Shown: in pieces, positions 6,327 to 11,852 of the stretch
Position numbering within the stretch: the stretch's first letter is position 1
How the letters are laid out: every line of letters begins with the position of its first letter
Source: an uncultured beta proteobacterium
GTDB lineage: Bacteria; Pseudomonadota; Gammaproteobacteria; Burkholderiales; Burkholderiaceae_C
Length of the DNA stretch: 11,852 nucleotides
NCBI GenBank assembly: GCA_903859265.1
Contig: CAIOLZ010000245.1
Location: 1-11,852 of the forward strand
Direction: 5' to 3'
Notes under the pieces: model-generated
The model's database searches: none
What the model saw: the letters and a program-made list of their open reading frames with translations, nothing else
What the model was told of the DNA's origin: nothing
Position numbers and translations under genes: made by a program

Positions 6327-6928
6327 GGCTTACGGAATTCGGCGGACTGGTCCCAAAAGTTGGGCAGTGTCGTGTTGCTGTAGCCGGACACGAATAACTT
6401 TCGCCCTCCCTGCGGCGGATAGGTGTGGCGCTGTACCGCGCCAATATTGGCACCGTAAACATGGATGCTGATGGATACGCGGTCCTCAAACAGGTTGTGC
6501 ACACGGTGCACATCGCCGATACGAGGCGAGACGGCTTCGACTTGTCCCGGTTCGAGGCGCACGCCTTCGCCATCGGGTACACATCGCCCATCGGCATGCA
6601 GTCGCCACGGCTGACTGTATTCGGCGCCCCGCAGCATGCCGATCAAACCCCAAACCGTGTGGTCATGCACCGGCGTGGCCTGACCCGGGCCCCAGACAAA
6701 ACTCACTACCGAGAAGCGTTGCGTTGAATCCGCATGCAACAAATATTGCTGGTAGTGTTTGGGATCCGGCCGGGCATATTGCGCTGGCAGCCAGTGATCG
6801 ACCGCAACGAGCCCGCGCAGCAATTGCGCGCCCTGCTCGAGTATCTGTGGTTCATCGGGCTGGCCATTTAGCAGATTCCCAAAAGCCATGACAAAGTCGC
6901 GCAGCGGTGTCAGATCGGTGGTGGACAT
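6323..6928 (-). CDS. Cupin thiol dioxygenase, probably 3-mercaptopropionate dioxygenase type
   Basis: This 201-residue cupin of the cysteine dioxygenase superfamily is a mononuclear non-haem Fe(II) enzyme that adds O2 to a thiol to give a sulfinate. The expected metal ligands are His88 and His90 (TPVHDHTVWG) and His141 (GDVHRVHN). The Ser-His-Tyr triad is S154-H156-Y158 (SIHVY), and Arg167 follows (AVQRHTYPP). There is no cysteine in the loop after HDH, so the Cys-Tyr crosslink of mammalian cysteine dioxygenase cannot form. A Gln (60/61, HYQQYLL) stands where those enzymes have the substrate-binding Arg. These features fit the 'Gln-type' bacterial enzymes that prefer 3-mercaptopropionate, though cysteine or other thiols remain possible. 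The start ATG has no good ribosome-binding site in front of it. It is the first gene of a two-gene unit with the rhodanese. Confidence 0.88.
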   Translation of the reverse strand: MSTTDLTPLRDFVMAFGNLLNGQPDEPQILEQGAQLLRGLVAVDHWLPAQYARPDPKHYQQYLLHADSTQRFSVVSFVWGPGQATPVHDHTVWGLIGMLRGAEYSQPWRLHADGRCVPDGEGVRLEPGQVEAVSPRIGDVHRVHNLFEDRVSISIHVYGANIGAVQRHTYPPQGGRKLFVSGYSNTTLPNFWDQSAEFRKP

Positions 6929-6960
6929 AGAAAATCGGGTTGCATCAGAGAAGGGCTATT

Positions 6961-6969
6961 GTTATACCA
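6961..6969 (-). promoter_or_regulatory. Candidate extended -10 promoter for the dioxygenase-rhodanese unit
   Basis: On the minus strand TGG-TATAAC (6969-6961) matches an extended -10 (TGnTATAAT) at all but the last base. The hexamer at the -35 position (GCGGAA) is poor, as is common for extended -10 promoters. Transcription would begin about 25 nt upstream of the dioxygenase ATG at 6928. Confidence 0.45.
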
Positions 6970-6995
6970 GCGGGCCGCAAATTTTCCGCGCCATT

Positions 6996-7021
6996 GCAAA
7001 CAGTGTAGGCGCTACAGTTGC
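6996..7021. promoter_or_regulatory. Imperfect dyad in the divergent intergenic region
   Basis: TGTAG-GCG-CTACA (7004-7016) is a perfect 5-bp inverted repeat. It is flanked by GCAAAC (6996-7001) and GTTGC (7017-7021), which pair if one A is bulged. It lies between two divergent genes, upstream of the candidate -10 of the dioxygenase and about 60 bp before the dehydrogenase start. That placement would suit a shared regulator, but no regulator gene is adjacent. Confidence 0.3.
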
Positions 7022-7075
7022 GCTGACCGTATTAGTCGCTGAACCAGCATCCATATCTACCGGCGAGAAGCAACA

Positions 7076-8125
7076 GTGTCCAAAACCATTCCTGCTGAAA
7101 CATTGGCCAAATTCGCGCAGTCTGTTCTGATCGTCCATGGCGTACCTTCGGCCGATGCCCATTTGGTCGCCGACAGCCTGATCGCGGCAGAACTTTGGGG
7201 CCACTCTTCGCATGGAATGCTGCGCTTGCCCTGGTATGTGGACCGGATACGTTCCGGCGCGATGAGGGCGGTTACTGAATCTGCCACTGTCATGGATCAC
7301 GCAGCGCTGGCCATCATCGATGGGAATGACGGCATAGGGCAAGTGCTTACCGCGCAAGCCGTCAAGCTCGGCGTGGAGCGCGCGCGCACCTATGGGATCA
7401 GTGCCGTGGGCGTGCGGCATTCCAACCATTTCGGTACGGCAGCATACTTTACCCGCATGGCCGCAGAGGCCGGATGCGTGGCATTTCTGACGACCAACGC
7501 CAGTCCTGCGATGGCACCCTGGGGCGGTCGCGAGAAAAAAGTAGGAACCAATCCCTGGTCCATCGCCGCGCCTGCGGGTGCGCGTGGCATTGCCGTAATG
7601 GATATTGCCAACACCGCAGTGGCCAGGGGCAAAATCTATCTGGCTGCAGAGCGCAACGAAAATATTCCGCCGGGCTGGGCCGCTGATGGCAATGGCGCGC
7701 CCACCACCAATGCCAATGACGCGCTTCGCGGCCTGATACTGCCCATGGCCGGACACAAGGGCTATGTGATTTCTTTCATGATGGACGTGCTCGCCGGTGT
7801 TCTTACGGGCAGCCACTTTGGCAGCGCTGTCGCTGGGCCCTACGATCCCGAGCGGCGCAGTGGATGCGGCCACATGCTCATCACCATCGACATTGAGGCG
7901 GCGATGCCCCGCGCTGATTTCGAGGCACGCATGGAAACACTCATCGAAGAAGTCAAAATGTGTCCGGCGGCCAATGGCGTGCAGGAAATTTTCTTTCCCG
8001 GGGAGATCGAGTCGATCAACTCCATTGCAAACCAATGCTCGGGCATTGAAGTTGCAGACCAGACTTGGGCCGGCCTGGAGAAGTTGGCCAGTGTGGCCTG
8101 CCCACTGCCGGCATACAGGTCTTGA
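7076..8125 (+). CDS. Ldh-family NAD(P)-dependent 2-hydroxyacid dehydrogenase
   Basis: This 349-residue protein belongs to the malate/L-lactate dehydrogenase family (Pfam Ldh_2), which oxidises 2-hydroxyacids or reduces 2-oxoacids with NAD(P) and has no classical Rossmann fold. Signature segments are WGHSSHGMLRLPWYVDRI (41-58, catalytic/substrate site), VRHSNHFGTAAYF (113-125), TTNASPAMAPWGG (139-151), VGTNPWSIAAP (156-166), MDIANTAVARGKI (175-187) and LPMAGHKGY (222-230). Substrates in this family include malate, lactate, ureidoglycolate, 2,3-diketogulonate and sulfolactate, and the sequence alone does not choose among them. The GTG at 7076 is preceded by GAGAAG (7065-7070) and gives the expected family length. 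The gene diverges from the thiol dioxygenase across 147 bp. It is followed after 26 nt by the FecR-domain gene, with which it may be cotranscribed. Confidence 0.87.
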   Translation: MSKTIPAETLAKFAQSVLIVHGVPSADAHLVADSLIAAELWGHSSHGMLRLPWYVDRIRSGAMRAVTESATVMDHAALAIIDGNDGIGQVLTAQAVKLGVERARTYGISAVGVRHSNHFGTAAYFTRMAAEAGCVAFLTTNASPAMAPWGGREKKVGTNPWSIAAPAGARGIAVMDIANTAVARGKIYLAAERNENIPPGWAADGNGAPTTNANDALRGLILPMAGHKGYVISFMMDVLAGVLTGSHFGSAVAGPYDPERRSGCGHMLITIDIEAAMPRADFEARMETLIEEVKMCPAANGVQEIFFPGEIESINSIANQCSGIEVADQTWAGLEKLASVACPLPAYRS

Positions 8126-8151
8126 TATCCGGATTTGGAGCTTATCTGCCA

Positions 8152-9993
8152 ATGCGTCTTTTGCGTATCTTTGTTTCCCTGGTCTGCCTTGTGTGGGGTT
8201 CCGGGTCGCTTGCCCAGGCCATAGGGCAGGACGGCACGCCGTCACTGGCCGGCAAGATTGACCTCGTCAGCGGAGATGTCACGGTGGTGCAAAGCGGCAA
8301 TCAAACCCGGCGCGCCGCGGTGGGAGAGTCGGTGAACGAAGGTGATACCTTGATTACCGGTAAATCCAGTGAACTTCATATGACCATGCAGGACACCGGC
8401 TTTATTGCGTTGCGACCGAATACAAAACTGAAAATAGAAAAATACAAAGCGGACGGTGGTGATTCAGACACCGGCGTATTCCGATTGTTTTTAGGAGGAA
8501 TGCGCTCCATCACAGGCTGGATTGGGAAATTCAACCAAAGGTCCTACCAGGTGAATACGCCCACTGCAACGGTAGGAATTCGGGGCACAGACCACGAAAC
8601 TTGGTACATCGCACCGGGGTCGAGCGAGGGGGAACCCGGCACTTATGACAAGGTGTTTTTCGGAACAACCACTATTGAGACCAATGCCGGTCAGACAGCG
8701 GTTGACGCCAATCAGGCTGGTTTCGTCTCCTCGGAGACCCGGCAGCAGCCTACAGTTCTGGGTCGTGTACCCGGCTTTTTCCGACCGGGTCCGCACGAAG
8801 ACATCATCAACAAGAAGCACGCTGAAATCCAGGAAATGATCGAACAACGCCGAGAAGAACGGCGCAAGGTCGTCGCAGAAAAACTGGTCGCGCTCAACGC
8901 CGCCCGCGCCGAACTCAACCAACAGCAGGAGAAGGACAGGCAAGCGGCAATGGACCGGAAGGCGGCCTATGAACAGCAGCACCAAATCGATGAAGAAACA
9001 CTGCTTGCCTTGCGAACGCGCTCCGAAGCTCTTCAGGAAGAACGAAAGCAACTTCAGGAACTACGCAAGGCCGTTTTGGAAGCTACTGCAGACGACCTCC
9101 GAAAAAATTTGCGGTTTCGCAATCAATTCAGCAAGGTGATTGAAGTCGGTAAATCGATTCACGACGCATACAAAGAAATCCTAGATGCAAGAACCGCTCT
9201 GACTGAGACCAACAAGGCGGCATCTGAAGAACAGAGAGCCCAAGCCGATGCGCAACGCCGTCATACTGAAGAGCAGCTTGAGGAACTTCACAACCGACAA
9301 AAGGCCGTGCAGGAAAAGCAGAAGGCCATTGCGGCAATGCGCGAGGCGATGCAGGCCGACAATTTCCCGTCAAACAACCTGGCCGAGCAACGCAAGGCTA
9401 TTCGTGATGCCACTGAAGAAGCAGGCAAAGAACAGACACAAATCCGGGACGCGCTGTATGCGCTTTTCGAAAAAAATTCAGAAGCGACCGAAGCCAGAAT
9501 GCTGGCGGCACAATCGCGGCGCCATGACACGCAGCAACAGCTCGCGGTCTGGAATGAAAAAGAAGAACAGCTTCGGGAACAGCAAAAGCGCAATCAGGAA
9601 AGGCTTGAAGCCATCGAGGAAAGCAGCGCTACCTATCCATTGAAAAAGAAAAGCGTTTCCGATCTCCTGGTTTCCGTCCGGGAGAAGGCCGCGACGGTGG
9701 AAAGAGATTTGCAGGCAATTCAAGTCATGCGCAAAACCCTGGTGAAGAAAAATATGGCCGCGGCAGACGAGCGTGAACGCATCGACCTGGAACAGCTAAA
9801 GATCAACCGGGAAAAGCGCCGGGATGTATATGAGAAAAGCACTGACCTGCAAAACGAGCGCGAGGCCATGCAAAATGAAATCAGGGCGCTCTACGAGCAG
9901 GAGCAAAAACGCTACACCGCAGAGTTAAAGGCGGACCGGCAGCTGCGCGACGCCACACCCGGTCTGCAGGAGGAACCCGCGGGATCGCCCTGA
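8152..9993 (+). CDS. Exported FecR-domain protein with very long coiled coil
   Basis: The start is placed at ATG 8152 (613 residues) because it directly begins a signal peptide, MRLLRIFVSLVCLVWGSGSLAQA, with cleavage likely after residue 23. TTGGAG lies 11 nt upstream. The open frame continues upstream, but only over the end of the previous gene. Residues 33-195 form a FecR-type domain: GKIDLVSGDVTVVQSG, GDTLITGKSSELHMTMQDTG, then LGGMRSITGWIG and YQVNTPTATVGIRGTDHE (132-149), the hallmark. Residues 217 to about 600 are almost entirely charged Glu/Arg/Lys/Gln helix with few prolines, a coiled coil of nearly 400 residues interrupted near 404 and 493-496. No second membrane helix is present, so it should be periplasmic or outer-membrane associated. 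Classical FecR is a sigma-factor regulator with a cytoplasmic N-terminus; this protein has a different layout and no FecI-like gene beside it. Function unknown. Confidence 0.82.
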   Translation: MRLLRIFVSLVCLVWGSGSLAQAIGQDGTPSLAGKIDLVSGDVTVVQSGNQTRRAAVGESVNEGDTLITGKSSELHMTMQDTGFIALRPNTKLKIEKYKADGGDSDTGVFRLFLGGMRSITGWIGKFNQRSYQVNTPTATVGIRGTDHETWYIAPGSSEGEPGTYDKVFFGTTTIETNAGQTAVDANQAGFVSSETRQQPTVLGRVPGFFRPGPHEDIINKKHAEIQEMIEQRREERRKVVAEKLVALNAARAELNQQQEKDRQAAMDRKAAYEQQHQIDEETLLALRTRSEALQEERKQLQELRKAVLEATADDLRKNLRFRNQFSKVIEVGKSIHDAYKEILDARTALTETNKAASEEQRAQADAQRRHTEEQLEELHNRQKAVQEKQKAIAAMREAMQADNFPSNNLAEQRKAIRDATEEAGKEQTQIRDALYALFEKNSEATEARMLAAQSRRHDTQQQLAVWNEKEEQLREQQKRNQERLEAIEESSATYPLKKKSVSDLLVSVREKAATVERDLQAIQVMRKTLVKKNMAAADERERIDLEQLKINREKRRDVYEKSTDLQNEREAMQNEIRALYEQEQKRYTAELKADRQLRDATPGLQEEPAGSP

Positions 9994-10049
9994 TCAGGGT
10001 CGTGCATCGACAAGTTTGCCGAATTGACGACGAAGCCGGCCGAACCTAT

Positions 10050-10091
10050 ATTGGCCCACCATTGGTTACACCAATTTCCATGGCAACCAAT
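10050..10091. repeat. Cluster of ATTGG/CCAAT repeats upstream of aer
   Basis: ATTGG occurs at 10050-10054 and 10061-10065, and its complement CCAAT at 10071-10075 and 10087-10091. The central pair forms a perfect dyad ATTGGT-TAC-ACCAAT (10061-10075). The last copy ends 14 nt before the aer start codon. It may be a regulator site or a leader hairpin. No convincing sigma-70 or sigma-28 promoter is visible in the 112-bp spacer. Confidence 0.35.
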
Positions 10092-10105
10092 TCAGGGAGA
10101 CGGTC

Positions 10106-11665
10106 ATGAGAATGAATTTGCCGGTGACGCAACGCGAATTGGACTACCCCGCGGAGCAAATGCTGGTATCGATCACGGACACAAAAGGTTTCATTACGCA
10201 TTGCAACCGCGCCTTCGTGGCAGTTAGCGGTTATGAATCCGGGGAACTGATCGGTCAGAACCACAATCTCATACGGCACCCGGATATGCCGGCCCTTGGT
10301 TTTAAAGATATGTGGAGCACCATTGGTCGTGGCAAACCCTGGACCGGGCTGGTCAAAAACCGGGCCAAAAGTGGCGATCACTACTGGGTCATCGCCAACG
10401 TCACGCCCATCATGGAGGGCAGCAAACCCAAGGCCTACCTTTCGGTGCGCACCAAGCCAACGCGCGCCCAAATTGATGCCGCTGACGGTCTTTACAAAGC
10501 CATTAATGCCGCCTCTGACGCTTCCAGACTGCCGGTTTATCTCAAAGAGGGTGTGATTTACCAGAAGGGTATTCGCGGCATCCCAGCGCGCTTCGCCCGG
10601 CTTTCCATGACCAGCCGTCTTGCATTGGCGCTGGCCTGCATGACGGCTTTTGGCACATTGCCCGAACTGCTCGACCTGCAAGGATCTGCCGCCATGGCCG
10701 CAAGACTTGGCGCCCAGGCCCTCGGCGCACTCGGGGTCATGGCATGGTTTCACCAGCGGTTCGCCGTGGCGTTTGTGCAGGCGCAGCGTTTTGCCAACGA
10801 TCTGGCGAGTTGCAATCTGACCACGTCGGCAAGCTCGGACTTTCCTGCACCCATGGACACACTGGTCCGATCCCTGAAACAGATTCAGATCAATCTGCAA
10901 GCGGTCGTTGGCGATGTGCGCGTGGAGATCGACAACTTCGCGCAAGCTGCGAGGGAAATTGCCGATGGCGGCATGGACCTGTCGGCGCGTACCGAGTCGC
11001 AGGCCAGCAGTCTGGAAGAAACGGCCGCGTCCATGGAAGAACTCTCCAGCACCGTTCGGCACACCGCCGATACCGCCCAGCAAGTAGCAGCCCAAAGCGC
11101 ACTGAGCAACGACGTGGCCCTGCGTGGCGGCTCGGCGGTGCACCGCGTCGGGCAAGTGATGACTGCCATAGACGCGTCGTCGGTCCAGATGCGCGAAATC
11201 ATCGGAGTGATTGAAGGCATTGCCTTTCAAACCAATATCCTTGCGCTCAATGCAGCGGTGGAGGCCGCGCGCGCCGGCGAGCAGGGCCGGGGTTTTGCCG
11301 TCGTCGCCGCGGAGGTGCGCGCACTGGCGCAGCGCAGCGCGGTAGCAGCCAAGGAAATCCGGGAACTCATTGCCCGGTCCGCAGAACAAATCGGCGAAGG
11401 TACGGAACAAATGAGGACTGCCGCCAAGACCATTGACGAGGTAGTCGAGTCGGTGCATCAGGTCGGTGACCTGATAGCGCAGATTACCAACGCCACCAAA
11501 GAGCAGGCCACCGGTATCGCGCAGGTCAACGAGGCTGTCAATCAGCTCGACAACGTGACCCAGCAAAACGCGGCGCTGGTTGAGCAGTCTGCAGCCGCCG
11601 CCGAGGGTCTGAATACCAGCGGTGTGATGTTGACCCGCGCCGCCAATGTATTTCAGCTGCGTTGA
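10106..11665 (+). CDS. aer: Aer-like PAS-domain chemoreceptor for energy/redox taxis
   Basis: This 519-residue methyl-accepting-type receptor matches E. coli Aer closely through its PAS domain, with the same numbering. It has Asn34 (THCNRAFV), the FAD-pocket residues Arg57, His58 and Asp60 (NLIRHPDMP), Trp79 (GKPWTGLVKNR) and GDHYWVIANVTPI (90-102). FAD bound here reports cellular redox state rather than an external ligand. Residues 166-225 carry two hydrophobic stretches (168-190 and 194-223) forming the membrane anchor; there is no periplasmic ligand domain. A clear HAMP domain is not evident. The kinase-control domain spans about 270-505, with the hairpin tip GVIEGIAFQTNILALNAAVEAARAGEQGRGFAVVAAEVR near 367-404. 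The end, NVFQLR, lacks a CheR-binding pentapeptide. ATG 10106 follows GGGAGA (10094-10099). It would signal through CheW/CheA. Confidence 0.93.
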   Translation: MRMNLPVTQRELDYPAEQMLVSITDTKGFITHCNRAFVAVSGYESGELIGQNHNLIRHPDMPALGFKDMWSTIGRGKPWTGLVKNRAKSGDHYWVIANVTPIMEGSKPKAYLSVRTKPTRAQIDAADGLYKAINAASDASRLPVYLKEGVIYQKGIRGIPARFARLSMTSRLALALACMTAFGTLPELLDLQGSAAMAARLGAQALGALGVMAWFHQRFAVAFVQAQRFANDLASCNLTTSASSDFPAPMDTLVRSLKQIQINLQAVVGDVRVEIDNFAQAAREIADGGMDLSARTESQASSLEETAASMEELSSTVRHTADTAQQVAAQSALSNDVALRGGSAVHRVGQVMTAIDASSVQMREIIGVIEGIAFQTNILALNAAVEAARAGEQGRGFAVVAAEVRALAQRSAVAAKEIRELIARSAEQIGEGTEQMRTAAKTIDEVVESVHQVGDLIAQITNATKEQATGIAQVNEAVNQLDNVTQQNAALVEQSAAAAEGLNTSGVMLTRAANVFQLR

Positions 11666-11671
11666 GATGAT

Positions 11672-11852
11672 TCAGGCACGGGTGCCGTAACCTACCAGCC
11701 CCTTGATTTCCAGAAAGTCGTGAATGCCCCAGTCGGCGTATTCACGACCATTGCCCGACTGCTTGTAACCACCGAAGGGCGCGTGGGTGTCCCAGGCCGG
11801 GTAGTTGCTATTCACCTGGCCCGCCCGCAACTGGCGCGCCACCTGGCGTGCG
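11672..11852 (-). CDS. Aldehyde dehydrogenase family protein, C-terminal fragment
   Basis: Only the last 59 codons are inside the window; the gene continues past base 11852. On the minus strand the frame reads ARQVARQLRAGQVNSNYPAW, then THAPFGGYKQSGNGREYADWG and FLEIKGLVGYGTRA, ending in TGA at 11674-11672. APFGG-K-SG-GRE is the C-terminal signature of NAD(P)-dependent aldehyde dehydrogenases. The catalytic Cys/Glu region lies outside the window, so substrate cannot be judged. Its stop codon is only 6 bp from that of the convergent aer gene, with no terminator between them. Confidence 0.9.
   Translation of the reverse strand, partial: ARQVARQLRAGQVNSNYPAWDTHAPFGGYKQSGNGREYADWGIHDFLEIKGLVGYGTRA

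Noticed and set aside
4764..6383. Long plus-strand open frame (about 539 codons) across the rhodanese gene
   Set aside because: It is antisense to a clearly recognisable four-domain rhodanese. Its translation shows no domain pattern and is rich in Arg/His/Cys/Gln, as expected for the shadow frame of a GC-rich gene.
8065..8151. Upstream in-frame start for the FecR-domain gene
   Set aside because: It overlaps the dehydrogenase gene and would bury the signal peptide that begins exactly at 8152.
8493..8502. AGGAGG followed by ATG inside the FecR gene
   Set aside because: Only one base separates the motif from the ATG, too close for initiation. The bases encode the conserved LGGM segment of the FecR domain.
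9988..9999. Palindrome CCCTGATCAGGG spanning the FecR gene stop, as a terminator
   Set aside because: It has no loop and no following T-tract, so it cannot form an intrinsic terminator.
10010..10036. Sigma-28-like promoter before aer
   Set aside because: ACAAGTTT resembles the -35, but the spaced -10 (GACGAAGC) matches only half of GCCGATAA.
10046..11566. Long minus-strand open frame (about 506 codons) opposite aer, and a similar one at 6962-8245 opposite the dehydrogenase
   Set aside because: Both lie opposite well-supported genes, have no recognisable motifs and show His/Arg/Gly-rich shadow composition.

Overview
The window looks like a chromosomal segment of a GC-rich, motile, respiring betaproteobacterium. 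The best fit is Burkholderiales, probably Comamonadaceae (Variovorax/Rhodoferax-like). This rests on gene content: a flagellar hook-junction gene, an Aer-type energy-taxis receptor, a short-Q-loop cytochrome bd, and a thiol dioxygenase of the 3-mercaptopropionate type. No sequence search was run, so the taxon is an inference. There is no insertion sequence, phage gene, tRNA, rRNA or CRISPR array, and no intergenic stretch exceeds about 160 bp.

Layout. (1) 1-423: 3' end of flgL. (2) 503-781: a small DUF427 protein. (3) 875-3941: a compact respiratory operon, GbsR/MarR-type regulator - cydA - cydB, with overlapping reading frames. It is preceded by a striking perfect 16-bp inverted repeat that ends 6 nt before the regulator's start codon. 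(4) 3967-4563, minus strand: an unrecognised protein with a helical N-terminus, a Lys/Arg-rich linker and a probable C-terminal winged helix. (5) 6928-4725, minus strand: a thiol dioxygenase gene overlapping (ATGA) a four-domain rhodanese gene. (6) 7076-8125, plus strand: an Ldh-family NAD(P)-dependent 2-hydroxyacid dehydrogenase, divergent from the dioxygenase. It is followed after 26 nt by an exported FecR-domain protein with a coiled coil of nearly 400 residues (8152-9993). (7) 10106-11665: an Aer-like PAS chemoreceptor, converging at 6 bp with the 3' end of an aldehyde dehydrogenase gene (11672-11852, minus strand).

How the parts may work together. The cyd module supplies a quinol oxidase under its own one-component repressor, probably autoregulated through the 38-bp dyad. 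The dioxygenase/rhodanese pair is best read as an organosulfur unit that oxidises a small thiol to a sulfinate and handles sulfane sulfur or sulfite downstream. The divergent dehydrogenase could share that pathway, but this is not shown. FlgL and Aer reflect a motile lifestyle with redox/oxygen taxis. The least explained items are the FecR-coiled-coil protein, the basic-linker winged-helix protein and the dyad operator.
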